A stretch of DNA of 64,000 nt from Vigna angularis (Eukaryota > Streptophyta > Magnoliopsida > Fabales > Fabaceae): contig NC_068976.1 of NCBI RefSeq assembly GCF_016808095.1, positions 6,047,001-6,111,000 of the forward strand, given 5' to 3'. Under the pieces are notes generated by a model. The model did not search any database, was not told where the DNA came from, and saw nothing but the letters and a program-made list of their open reading frames with translations. This document shows, piece by piece, positions 23,001-31,599 of this stretch (the stretch's first letter is position 1; the number at the start of each line of letters is the position of its first letter). A program made the translations under genes and the position numbers.

Positions 23001-23375
23001 AACAATGGAACCACAAAGCGACTTGTATACTCAGAAAAGTAACTAATTATCCCAACTACTAGCAACCATCTAACAAATCGCATAGAAACTGAGTTCAAAA
23101 TGTTACAGTAGTTCTAGAGACTGATAATTTAAAGTACGGAATCCAATTCACGCGCATTCAGAAACCTATTAAAAATTCAATTACAACCTAGTTAAACGCA
23201 CTCAAAATTCATCTGCAAACGCCAAAAATCACAGACATCTATATAATTGGTAAGTAACGAAAAAGTTGAAACGCCTTACTCTGAGGGATTTGACGATGAA
23301 GTCCTTGCTGGGACGAGTTCGTTGAGCAAGGTGTCTTCCTATTTCGGAGACGGATTGCAACGACGATTCGTCCAT
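2001..23375 (-). CDS. PDS5: Sister chromatid cohesion protein PDS5 homologue (5' 16 exons; 3' part outside window)
   Basis: PDS5 binds cohesin as a HEAT-repeat scaffold and regulates its hold on chromosomes in the nucleus. Exons on the minus strand: 23375-23280, 22895-22662, 22536-22355, 22005-21885, 21460-21233, 21075-20859, 20764-20619, 20533-20376, 20291-20142, 20070-20022, 14644-14453, 9745-9572, 6368-6229, 5423-5303, 2341-2204 and 2078-2001. Together they give 808 codons in one continuous frame with consistent intron phases. Family signatures, from memory of plant PDS5, are the N-terminal SKDFIVKSL block, [52 protein letters not shown] and CSEFCQLK. The start at 23375 fits the family N terminus better than an in-frame upstream ATG at 23504. 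All introns are GT-AG except 20534-20618 (GC-AG). Introns after exon 10 are swollen by transposons, but the exons show no stop or frameshift. Plant PDS5 proteins can be about twice this length, so the C-terminal half should lie left of the window. Which plant paralogue this is was not resolved. Confidence 0.9.
2079..5302. other. PDS5 introns 14 and 15 region with transposon remnants
   Basis: This spans the short intron 2079-2203, the exon 2204-2341 and the 2961-bp intron 2342-5302. The large intron holds LTR-like debris. Positions 3132-3255 begin tgttagatg and share the gggcttagccc theme with the LTR at 10117. Positions 4430-4620 contain a tatataaag box within LTR-like sequence. A short Copia RNase H relic lies at 3899-3975. 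Nothing intact was seen. Confidence 0.5.
3899..3975 (-). pseudogene. Copia RNase H relic
   Basis: On the minus strand, 25 codons ending in a stop read [20 protein letters not shown] and a short tail. This is the conserved C-terminal part of Ty1/Copia RNase H (compare [18 protein letters not shown] in the intact element at 10640-14110). The flanking reading frames are broken. It is a fragment in a PDS5 intron. Confidence 0.65.
5723..5976 (+). repeat. Solo LTR (Copia type) in a PDS5 intron
   Basis: About 254 bp starting tgtcaaaac and ending near ttctttctaaat closely matches the LTR at 18711-18975. Shared blocks include ttgctcatta, gtattttag, tttattctttatta, cccataattacaag and ctatatttcctaaaata. 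No coding remnant or partner LTR adjoins it, which fits recombination between two LTRs. Clear flanking target duplication was not found. Confidence 0.6.
6650..6920 (+). repeat. LTR-like remnant of a Ty3-type element
   Basis: The stretch contains a TATA box (gagtataaataaag), a gcttccttgattgttttc block and a polyadenylation-like ttgaataaaa. The same order of TATA box, gcttccttggttgttttc block and aataaag occurs at 8780-9080, so the two are probably diverged relatives. Boundaries are uncertain. Confidence 0.4.
6997..7740 (-). mobile_element. 5'-truncated Copia element: RNase H end plus 3' LTR
   Basis: On the minus strand, decayed RNase H sequence is followed by a purine tract (cttgagggggag) and a 189-bp LTR (7185 to 6997). 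Motifs are [23 protein letters not shown] and [16 protein letters not shown], with one frame break between 7526 and 7453. The LTR is almost the same as the two 188-bp LTRs of the non-autonomous element at 14840-17657, including the ending ...CT. This relic therefore belongs to the family that could have supplied proteins to that element. Its 5' part stops at about 7740, where Ty3-type sequence of the opposite strand begins. Confidence 0.8.
7740..8775 (+). pseudogene. Ty3-type integrase relic
   Basis: Decayed pol sequence shows an integrase zinc-binding region (around 7830-7970), part of the catalytic core ([31 protein letters not shown] at 8120-8230) and the region after the core ([26 protein letters not shown] near 8600-8715). 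Several stops and at least two frameshifts are present. Just after 8715 the similarity continues in another frame (IRPHRQ) and then runs into LTR sequence. It lies in a PDS5 intron in antisense orientation to the gene. Confidence 0.75.
8770..9090 (+). repeat. LTR-like sequence after the Ty3 relic, with short direct repeats
   Basis: A roughly 31-bp unit (ttgttgttagtttgtttagg followed by ccccattgg) occurs twice, with a third partial copy, from 8777 to 8855. It is followed by a TATA box (gggtatataagg) and an aataaag signal near 8988. The position directly after the integrase relic fits a 3' LTR. Confidence 0.5.
9091..9571. other. PDS5 intron, nothing recognised
   Basis: AT-rich intron sequence with no recognisable repeat or reading frame. 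It ends at the donor of the PDS5 exon 9572-9745. Confidence 0.5.
10117..14268 (+). mobile_element. Young, complete Copia LTR retrotransposon lacking the Gag capsid region
   Basis: Two 151-bp LTRs (10117-10267 and 14118-14268) begin TGTTAGATG and end TTTAATA. By eye they differ at one base (c/t in the cccattytgtat block), so insertion was recent. A primer-binding site (tggtatctagagc) follows the 5' LTR directly, and a polypurine tract (cttgagggggag) precedes the 3' LTR. The flanks ctaac and ccaac are a near-match 5-bp target duplication. The ending in TA rather than CA is non-canonical. The element lies in the PDS5 intron 9746-14452, antisense to the gene. Between the leader and pol there is no room for a capsid domain. 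Confidence 0.93.
10640..14110 (+). CDS. Copia polyprotein: zinc knuckle, protease, integrase, reverse transcriptase, RNase H
   Basis: One uninterrupted 1156-codon frame. Near residues 15-40 there is a CCHC zinc knuckle ([14 protein letters not shown]). The protease site is [11 protein letters not shown], near residue 115. The integrase follows the GAG-pre block ([10 protein letters not shown]) and has its three acidic positions in [15 protein letters not shown] and IGAAERKNR. The reverse transcriptase has [11 protein letters not shown] and [11 protein letters not shown]. RNase H has [20 protein letters not shown] and [10 protein letters not shown]. The frame opens just ahead of the zinc knuckle, so the Gag capsid domain found in complete Copia polyproteins is absent. 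The leader 10268-10639 is GC-rich and holds only overlapping low-complexity frames. The enzymes look competent, but particle formation would need Gag from elsewhere. Confidence 0.92.
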   Translation: MAVQLDDRSRSRQPGKGRPKCDHCGKLGHKIDRCYALHGRPPRPIAMANSDPPPRSLSADHPTSSNTINNPVLFQEFLRWYEDRQHSSSTTSASVIRTGTPFVGLTHSLGSWVLDSGANDHITSNKSLFSSLSCPDNLPSVTMVDGSRVSSHGIGTVHIFPSISIDNVLYVPGSPFNLLSVSRLTRSLSCVISFTKDFVWLQDRSSKHMIGTGCESHGLYHLIPSPHAGVIMESPSLLHAQLGHPSLAKLQQLVPSLSKLSSLSCESCQLGKHTRSSFPRSVSQRASSPFSLVHSDIWGPSRVKSTLGFQYFVTFIDDYSRCIWLFLMKNRSELFSIFQSFFNEIKTQFGVSIRTLRSDNGREYLSQPFKHFMASHGILHQTSCAYTPQQIGAAERKNRHLIETTRTLLIHGQVPSRFWGDAVLTACYLINRMPSSVLDNKIPHSILFPQDPLHPLPLRVFGSTCFVHDFSPGLDKLSPRSHKCIFLGFPRSQKGYKCFSPSLNRHFISADVTFDESSFYFTQLSSSSVPLPVTVDIPLICDPPGDAPPILSPPSLDSHSPQDRPSPPPLQVYSRRNCLPHDSLPVPPPVSPPAPANESDLPIALRKGIRSTRNPSPHYTVLSYHRLSPSFYTCLSSISSVSIPKSVGDALTHPGWRQAMLDELSALQKSGTWELVQLPSSGKSVVGCRWVYAIKVGPDGTIDRLKARLVAKGYTQIFGLDYGDTFSPVAKMTSVRLFIAMAALRQWPLYQLDVKNAFLNGDLHEEIYMEQPPGFVAQGESSGLVCRLHKSLYGLKQSPRAWFGKFSCVVQQFGMSRSEADHSVFYRHSSAGCIYLIVYVDDIVLTGSDYLGISQMKQHLCHHFQTKDLGKLRYFLGIEVAQSNDGIVISQRKYALDILEETGLMNCKSVETPMDPNIKLLPNQGEPFSDPERYRRLVGKLNYLTVTRPDISFAVSVVSQFLNSPCEDHWDAVVRILKYIKGSPGKGFLYGPNNDTKIVCYSDADWAGSPSDRRSTSGYCVFIVGNLISWKSKKQSVVARSSTEAEYRAMAFATCELVWLKQLLSELKFGDVTHMTLICDNQAALHISSNPVFHERTKHIEVDCHFIREKIISGDIKTEFVNSSNQLADIFTKSLRGLRIGYLCNKLGTYDLYAPA
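15256..15430 (+). repeat. Five tandem 32-37-bp repeats in the non-autonomous element
   Basis: The core aatctgacctagctataag followed by ctatacttccag recurs five times, with variable short spacers (ttaa, agttc, agatttta). The first copy has ggcct instead of gacct and the last has tatatgc. The array sits 230 bp after the primer-binding site, where a leader or packaging signal would be expected. That role is a guess. Confidence 0.85.
16640..17000 (+). repeat. Tandem repeats of about 33 bp near the 3' end of the non-autonomous element
   Basis: Units built on gggcagttaagtccctaaag plus gttcgttgttgtta alternate with a variant, aggacagtgaagtccttgaa. About ten imperfect copies are present. A second small family follows at 17180-17330, built on gtccaagttgaagtttcat. 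A 35-bp pair also occurs earlier (tgccttgttgtaacagctca at 16401 and 16438). None encodes a recognisable protein. Confidence 0.8.
17663..18975 (+). mobile_element. Decayed Copia fragment with 3' LTR
   Basis: Reverse transcriptase and RNase H remains are readable in broken frames: [21 protein letters not shown] near 18030, [20 protein letters not shown] near 18235 and [19 protein letters not shown] near 18600. A purine tract (agaggggaag) precedes an LTR starting tgtcaaaacc at 18711 and ending near 18975. That LTR pairs with the solo LTR at 5723-5976. Many stops are present. The 5' part is missing; the non-autonomous element ends immediately upstream. Confidence 0.8.
19071..19345. repeat. Inverted duplication of RBP gene 5' region (potential hairpin)
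   Basis: The left arm (about 19071-19150) is the reverse complement of the right arm (about 19265-19345), with roughly ten percent mismatch. Shared blocks are gttctgatgctgctggtgc and actggtggtgatggaaagg. The right arm, plus strand, encodes the His/Gln/Pro-rich leader ([20 protein letters not shown]). The spacer is about 115 bp. A transcript across this would fold into a stem-loop of some 80 base pairs. Confidence 0.8.
19189..19662 (+). pseudogene. Captured fragment of an RBP45/RBP47-type RNA-binding protein gene
   Basis: The host family binds U-rich or poly(A) RNA through three RRM domains. Here the leader ([17 protein letters not shown]), the start of RRM1 ([20 protein letters not shown]), a late piece of RRM1 ([14 protein letters not shown]) and most of RRM2 ([35 protein letters not shown]) are joined without introns. 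The middle of RRM1 and the RRM1-RRM2 link are missing, and the parts lie in two frames. It stops at 19662. The captured sequence is therefore a deleted copy, probably derived from spliced or rearranged material, not a working gene. Confidence 0.85.
20534..20618 (-). other. 85-bp GC-AG intron in PDS5
   Basis: The exon ending at 20619 (…GATATAAAG) is followed by GCATGT instead of GT, and the intron ends in ttttacag before the exon starting at 20533. This choice keeps the frame and gives the family sequence RLRDIK followed by ITVRKSALQ. The only nearby GT (in gcatgt) would shift the frame. GC donors are a known minority class of U2-type introns. Confidence 0.75.
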
Positions 23376-23916
23376 AGAGGAATTGAGGAACGAACGAACA
23401 AGGCGGAGAGTAGTTGGGGAAGAAGAGTGAAGTTTGAGCGGGGAGTGTGTGAAGTTCAATGAGGTAGGCGTTTCTCTTTCGTTTTTGAGCGGGGAGGGTC
23501 CCACCCTTACACGACTAATAGAAAATAAAAATATGTAATAATGTGGAACAAAACTTTTCGTTTTAAAATACTTTTATATTATTATTGATTCGTTTATGAT
23601 TTGAATGTTAACCTATTAAAAAATATAACGGGATGCTCTTTAATTATATTTTAAATTTAAAAAAAAAATTGTCCAACAATAAATAAAAGGTGAAAATAAA
23701 TTATCAATTCATTAAAAATAACAATACTTTTTTATTTTAGTCAATTTCAATATCATTCTTTCAAGATGAAATATTTCTACATAATAATCATTAAACAAAA
23801 TTTCAATTAATTTTTGTTTCACAAAAAAAATATATCTCAATAATGAAAGACTAGAAAAATGCCTTATATTAAATTTGAAAGATTTTCTTTGAGAGTTTTC
23901 AAAAGCTACTTCTAAG
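23376..23916. promoter_or_regulatory. PDS5 upstream region
   Basis: About 540 bp separate the PDS5 start codon from the hAT element. The first 150 bp (to about 23520) are GC-richer and hold an in-frame upstream ATG at 23504, so the 5' untranslated region is probably here. Further out the sequence is AT-rich. No unmistakable TATA box was assigned. Confidence 0.4.
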
Positions 23917-25576
23917 TAGAGGTGTCAATTTGATCCATGACCCCGGGGCTAGCCTTAACGCACTCTTGAAAAAACTCCCTCTTAAGAAACCCCTCAAATG
24001 GGGACCAAAAAAAAGCCCCAACTCCCAAAGTCCCCTCTCAAGGAGGTTAGGGTCAGGGTTAAGGTGGGTTTAGTCCACTAAATTTTTTTTAGAAACTAAA
24101 CTTCAACATTCTTAATAGTAACTATTAAAAGTACTAAATTTTATATTCATGTAATTGATTTCTTATTTCAAATTATTAAATAAAACTAATTAATTATAGT
24201 ATAATAGAATATTTAATACTCAAAATAACCACTTTTTAAATAATTAAAAACAATTGCAAACCACACACTTAATTTTATACAACTAAATAGTATTACAAAT
24301 TTATTTTACTGAAATATTATAAAAATGTTTTATTTTGTTGTCAATTTTAATAAAATTATGTCTTATATTGCACACACCAATTATTAGAAAACTATATATA
24401 ATTAGTAATATCAAAATAACCACAAAGAGAGATAATAACATATTAATTTGATTTAATATTTGCACTGCTTTTACAATTCTTAAAAAGAATCATTGTTTTG
24501 TTTCCTCGACTTCTAAAATATCACTCAATCTGTTTTTAATTATTTAAAATTAAAAATAATTCAAAAATTTATTATCTAAAATTTTTGGATCAAAAATAGT
24601 ATTAATATTTTATGTGTAAATTAAACTTATGTTTTATTTTGTTTTTTTCTCTCTGATAATCTTTTCTCAAAATCACCATAAGATATATTATAAAAAGAAA
24701 GTTAATTTCTTAAAAATTTATAAAAAATGAAAATTTTAAATAGACCTAAAGTACTAAAGAATGACAAATGTTATAGTGTTTCAATTCTTTAACTAACACA
24801 TTAAATAATTTATTTTTAATTTTCAATTAGAACACATAACATAAATGTATGTTTATGTTTATGTTTATATTTATGTTTATGACATTTAAAATGTAAACAT
24901 TTTGAGTGAGTAGTACGACGAGATTGAATTCTATGGACGAATACAACTTTAGTGTGCACAAGGTTTATGATTTTTTTCTTTTTATTTATTATTTTTGTTA
25001 TGAACATGATTTGTTGAGTATAAAATGAAAAAGAAAATCATTTATATTTAATTTCTTTTTCAATAACTTTCTAAGAAAATAAAGAAGCCTATTTTTTTTT
25101 AAATTAAGAGTTTCAATTAGAGAAAATCTTCTCTTAAATTTCAATTAGGATAATTTTAGATAAAAAGTTAATTTCTTACTTATAACTTAAAAAACAAGTG
25201 AAATTAAATATTTAAATTTCAAATTTATAAAATGATCCTTTAATTATATACTTAGAGAATCTAACTCAAAAAATATTGTCATTTTGCTTTTGCTTCTTGA
25301 TTTTAGAACTCTCCTCTTATAAAAATTTTAATTTATTTTCTATAGTAACTATTTTTGTAACAAATTAGGAGTTAATTATATTTTTTCTTGTATTCAAAAT
25401 GAATATTTTTTCTAAAAAAAAGGCCCATGGGCTGGCCTTGGCCCATAGGGCTTTTGAAGATATTTTGGCCCCGTGGGCTTTTTCTATGAGGAGCTTTTTG
25501 GCCCTGTGGATTTTCTGGCCCCAACCCACGTGGGTTAGGGCCAAACCATGTAAGGAGGGCCAAATTGACAGGTCTA
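23917..25576. mobile_element. Non-autonomous hAT-type element, 1660 bp
   Basis: A perfect 8-bp duplication, cttctaag, flanks the element (23909-23916 and 25577-25584). The ends are imperfect inverted repeats: TAGAGGTGTCAATTTG on the left, and TAGACCTGTCAATTTG on the right read inward. Subterminal regions are rich in ggcc/gggcc motifs (23940-24070 and 25420-25560), as in Ac-like hAT elements, where such repeats bind transposase. The middle (24100-25400) is strongly AT-rich and has no transposase frame. A (gtttat)n stretch lies at 24848-24880. It sits in the PDS5 upstream region. Confidence 0.85.
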
Positions 25577-25584
25577 CTTCTAAG

Positions 25585-28500
25585 AGTGTTTTTTGTCCAT
25601 TTTAAGTTAAATATAACCTAAGAGACATCATTAACTTAAAGTGTGATTTTGAAAAATTCAAAAAGTTTAAAATAATGAGAAGTGGAAATGAAGTTGAAAA
25701 CTTTTCAAAAGTAAAGATTGGAGATATGAAATCTGGTTTAATGATAAATTGCGAAAAACTCAAAGATTGGAAACTCTCTTTATCATATTGGTTTTAGTTA
25801 TGATTGAAGGAACGATAGGTGTCTTTAGTAACACTTTCTTTTTTTCTATTCTCTCAATCTCTTATTTTTCTCTCATTTCTTTCTCATCCCTCTCTCTTAT
25901 ATTTTTCTCCTCATAATCTCTTATTTCCTCCTCATCTTTATCATTTCTTTCTTGCTCCTCTTTCGCTTTTTGTTCCTTCTTCCTTTTCTTGTCTCCCTCT
26001 CTTTTTCTCTTTATCTTCTCCTATATCCTTTCCTTTCATCTTTTTGTTTTAAAATTTTAAGTTCCTCCTCTAAACGATAAGTTAGGTCTCTCTTTTAGTT
26101 TTCTCATTTTCTTTTTGTATGACCTCTTGCCTTTCCTAAACTTTTAGTGACTTTAGCTCTTAAGGAATTTGGTTTAAACTTTATAGAGCTTCTTCACTAA
26201 AGTCACTAATAATTTGGTAAGAAGAATCCCTAGACATGTTTGTGCATCCTATTTTTGGATTTTAGATTAAGAAACATTTTATTTCATAAAGAAAATCTTA
26301 AGGAGACTTAAGGTTGCAAGAATGCTCAAGTTCACTTCCATGAAAAAGTGGTGAATCACTTGGATTACTTAATAACCAAGTCTTTCCTTAGCCAAATTTT
26401 ACCTCAAGCATCTTGCACCAAACTTCTTAGTGAGAATTTAAGTTGAAAAGAAAGTTATACACACACTAAATTATAATCAAGTAAAAACAATTAAAGAAAA
26501 CAATTAAAGCTAAGATATGTGGCCTAATTAATGGTAAGGTTAGAAGGCACTTAGAACCTTCAAAACTCTCACAAACTAAAAATGATTCATTATAAAGTAT
26601 AATGTTCTAATTAGAAGATGAGATTGAACACCAAAGGCTCTCCCGAGACACCTAATTAGGCTAAGATTACAAGAAACAAATGAAATTACAACTCAAAGAA
26701 GCTAAAATTTGAATACAACTTCAAAGATGTTATTCCTTTTCAAGTGTTTCTCTCTTCTTTTTATTGTCCCTTACACCAAGGCTTCAAGTACACTTTAGGT
26801 TTCCACCCCGAAGATGCTACCTCAAGGGATTAGTTCACTTCTAAAGAGAGCCTACACCAAATTATACACCAAAAATTGAAATGAGTCCAAAAAAGAAAGT
26901 AAGAAAAGGCTTAAATGAACAAAAGCTAAACTCAAGAGAAGTTGCATGTGAAAAATCCAAGAACAACCAAGAAAGATCAGCAAGAAATTAAAGTTAAGAA
27001 ACAAGGTTAAGCATACAAAGAGAATCAGCTAAAGAAAGATACTAGAATGGATGAACAAAACCAAAAACAACTATAGAATAAAGATGTGTATGCTTCTTGT
27101 TCTTTTTGGTTGATAGCTAGTGGTGCATATAGTTATTCTTTTAGCTCAAGTTGAAGACCAATAGTTGCTGGAAAGTCTATTTGAAAGCCCCAAAACAGTT
27201 TCAAATGCAAGCAAAATAAACATTCAAATAAGGTAGTGGTAGTGATTCTAGTGCAATTGTTTTTATTACATTTTTCGTGATTTTTCTTTTATTCTTTTTA
27301 TGAACTTCTTTTCTATTTTTCTCTATAATTTTCCAACACCACAATAGAACTACTACAACATATTTTCAACATATATATTGCACTTGAACAAGAACCAACT
27401 CAAAATGGAAAGAAACCTACTAGAATCAAAAGATAAATTATGAAACTCAACAAAACATAATGGAAATTTAACTTTATGAACTTGTTAATGAACTAATAAC
27501 AAGTATGAACTCAAAGATGTAAAATAATAACTCAAAAAAACAAATATGGTGTAGTTTTGAAAATGAACATTTTTTTTTTCATTTTTCAAAGTTAAACTAA
27601 GAAGTAGAGACATAAAAAGGACTAGACATGACTCTAGTAAAAATGAATCTAGTAAAAATGACTCAAACATATGATATGAATAAAAAGAAAAAATGAAGAA
27701 AAAACTCAACAAAATCTAATCACATGTAAACATGTTATCCAACACATTTAGGAGTATTTAAAAGGCATAAAACAATTGCCAAAACAACAAAAACAAAGCC
27801 TGAAGAACAATGATGGCAACAATTTGTCGACTCTGACCTTTGTTGGCTATTTTAGTCATAACATTCTCCACAAAAATTTGAATAATTTGATTCCATTTTT
27901 GTTGGAAAATAGACTCATAGGTCTTTTATTTGACTACACGTACATAATTTTTGGACCTCTAAGTTAAAAGCAGTTTACTTTTGAAAATCGTCGATGTTTA
28001 TTGCCAAAACTATTTTGTATGTAAGAGAGGTTGATTTGGACCATTCCAAGATAGCTACAACAAGACAACGTTAGGAAAACACAAAGGTAAACAATAATAA
28101 CCTAAGCTTTGATTACCAAATTATGAGATAGGCTCCTTCAAATTTCTTTTGCTTTGCATCCTTACTTTTTTCTTTTTTTTTCTTTGAATATATATTTGTT
28201 TTCTTTATTTGGATCATTATTCTTTTTCATTTTGCAAATCAACACACAAACAAAGAAAACTAAACAAATTGTCCTTCAAACACCAAAATTTCGCAAGGTT
28301 AAAGTAAATAATTAATTGGATCTATAATTAATTGAAAAAAATAGATAATTTACATGGATCAAATGCATAATTATAAACGAAAAACACAAAAAATTAAAAA
28401 TTAAACTAAATTTGATAAAACCTAAGGAATTTAGCTCTTTCCAAAATTCTCATAACAATGAATCAAACAAAATTTCAAAAAAAATCACAGAACACAAATA

Positions 28501-29277
28501 TTAAAAAAGAGTTTTTTTTCTTTATATGGTAGAAAAATTAAGATAGAATAGGAAATTCAAACCATAACATTGCTCTAGATTTCAGATGATATGTAGTATC
28601 TAAGAAGAAAACCAAACTAAAACATTGCTCTGAATACCAAAATGATACAATTCGGATACCATACGAGATGCTCTGGTGCCAAATGATACGATCCTATCCA
28701 GGAAAGAGCACGACTGCTTTTGAATTTGAATCCTCAAGAGGCACACAAAAAATGAGTAAAAGAAAAACACATAATTAAGACAAAGATGGAGATGCCATAA
28801 GCTAGAAAATTGATGAGTCAATAAAGATTCGCCATAAAGATTTTCATCTTTGATAAGAACCAAATTAGGGGGATGCCACAATCTAATATATTAGTTAAGT
28901 GCAATTGTCTATTACCCTCCTCTATTGAGGTATAAACAAAGAAGAAAAATACATTCCTAACAAAATTTTTGAAAATGTACTAAAAAGCTGTTGAAAAAGC
29001 TAGTCCAAATTGCTAAAAGTTGTTTTTTAAGTGTGAGACTGTCCTTACTTATTTGATTGTTTCTTTGTCTACTGACTTGGCATAGTGAGATTTGTTGCCC
29101 TAATTTTTTTCTTTTCTATTTTTGGGTCACTCTTAAGCTAGGCTCATTTTACAAGTTAGAGTGAAACAAAGTCAATCCTAGGATTTGCTAATTACACCCA
29201 AATTCAAAGAAATGGTTTTAAAATAAGTCTTCTCTACCTTGTAATCTGTCTTTGACTTTAAATGTCAATTGCAAGCA
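25585..29277. other. AT-rich intergenic DNA without recognisable gene
   Basis: Long homopurine/homopyrimidine stretches occur; 25840-26060 is almost pure TC. The middle (26100-27100) is A-rich and may be an old LTR-element spacer, but no protease, RT or integrase motif was found. At 28655-28690 a minus-strand ttggcaccagagc resembles a primer-binding site, suggesting an element of which 28700-29000 would be LTR. This is weak. Confidence 0.4.
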
Positions 29278-31599
29278 GATAGAAAATGGTATTGAATGTG
29301 GTAATTTTCATTGATCATGTATTTTTTTTAATACAAGTAATAGTGTACAATCAAGATCCTATAATTATTGTAATACGGACAAATACTTTCATAAATAAAA
29401 TGCTTATGAATAATTACAGTAATTACTGTATTATTACACCATAAAAGAAAATTAATATTGTGAATCGCCAAAATCAAGAGTCATAAATGATAAGATATTT
29501 GACAAAATATTTGATTTTGTCTAACTCCCCCCTCAAACTAGTGGTGACATGGTCATGTCAAGTTTGTCTCTTAGCAAGTTGAATCTTGTATGAATGACAA
29601 ATTTAGTCAAACAGTCTGTAATTTGATCAACAGAAGGTACATAGGTCAATTTCATTTTGTAGAACTTAATCACGTATATAGTGCACACCTATCTCAATGT
29701 GTTTAGACCGTGTGTGTATGACCGAATTATAAGGAATTGATTTGACACTTAGGTTATCACACCACAAAATTGGTTTTTTGAGCATTTGTAGTTTTAGTTG
29801 TGACACTAGAGATATAATCTAAGCTACTTCAACGGTAAGATCAACCAGCGCTCTATATTTTGATTCTATGCTTGATCGTGACACTACCTATTGTTTTTTG
29901 GAAGACCATGAAAGTTTCTCCAAGAAACACACATTGTCCTGCCATGGATTTCCTGTCATCAGTACTAGTTGCCCAATCTGTGTCAAAATACCCTATTATG
30001 TCCAAATCATTTAAAGGTTTTATATGCAAATATAGGTTCATGGTGTCGTGAGGATATCTTAGTATTCTTTTTATTCCTTGTAGTGATCCATGGTAGGTGT
30101 GCTCATGTATTGATTGAGTTTGTTGACAACAAAACCAATGTCTGGCCTTGTATTGGTCAAATATTACAATGCACCTATGGCTTGTCTGTACAAAGTATAA
30201 TTGGTCATTGGTTCCCCTTCTGTAGTGAATTATCTACCTACCACCGTTTGTGGTGGACAAGCAAAAATTGTCTCCATGTTGAACTTCTTCAGAATATCTT
30301 TTATGTACTTAGTTTGCCTTAGGTACATTCCACTATCATTCCTTTGTACTTCATGCCAAAAAATTAGTGTATATGTCCTAAGTCTTTCAGTGAGCAAACA
30401 ACATCCAATTGATTGATGAATGCTTTTGAATACTAGCGGTTACTTCCTGTTATAATAATGTCATCAACATAAATGAAAAGGAATGTGGTATGATTTGTAC
30501 CTCTAAGAATGTATAAAGAAGAATCACTTTTGGTGTTTCGAAAACCCTAATTCAAAAGCGTGTCTCTTAGTTTATCAAACTAAGCCCTTGGTGCCTCCTT
30601 CAAACCATATATGGCCTTAGGCAATCTACATATATAATTCGGCTTGGTTAAGTCTATGTAGCCTCCAAGTTGATGCATAAAAACTATTTCCTTTAAATTT
30701 CCATTTAGGAAGGCATTGTTTATGTCAAGTTAAGTATCACACCAATTGAAATGTACTACAATGGCTAATATAATTTTTACAGAGCTGGACTTGACCATAG
30801 ACTAAAAGTTTCATCAAAGTTTATGTCTGTTGTTTGTTGAAAACCTCTTACAGCAAGTCTTGCTTTTCTTCTTTCGATTGAACCATCTTCTTTATACTTG
30901 GTTTTGAAGACTTATTTTGAGTCTATGATGTTTTCTTGACCCTTGAATGGTATAAATGTCCAAGTTTGATCAAACACTAAAGCCTTGAATTTTGCATCCA
31001 TGGCTTCTTTCCATTCTGGCTTATTAGAGCTTCCTTGACATTTCTTGATTCTTTGTCATCTTCAAGAACATTTGTTAATCCTATGTATGGTTTCTTAGGC
31101 TTGTAAATTCTATCTTTGGTTCTGGACACAATCCAATGAGTATTGGTGTTAGGTTGATTGCTTTCGGTTTCAATTTGACTATTGTTCTGTACTAACTCCA
31201 CTAATGTTGAACCTTCTTCTTGAGAGTTAATGCATTTGCATCCTTATGTGTGTGACTGTAACCAAGAAACACACACTTAGTTGTATGAAACTAGAGTTTA
31301 TTTTGATTGTATGGTTTGAGACAAGGATAACAGACACAAAAGGTTTCAAGTTTCCATAGTCAGGTTGTTTCTTGTAAATCAAGGAGTATGGACTTTTGTT
31401 TGGATTTATTGATGATGGTATTGATTAGAAAAAGAGCAGTTGAGAAGGCTTCCCACTAATAGTGTATGGGTATTTTGGCTTGTGCTAACAAGGTTAGGCC
31501 AAGTTAAACAACATGTTTGTGTTTTCTCTCAAGCTTGTGCATAAAAATCGTATGGTTCAAGCTTGCTACTAATATAACCACTAGACTTAGTGAAAATAT

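Noticed and set aside
25819..26052. Hydrophobic Ser/Leu/Phe-rich open frame
   Set aside because: Translation of a TC-rich low-complexity stretch with no gene context.
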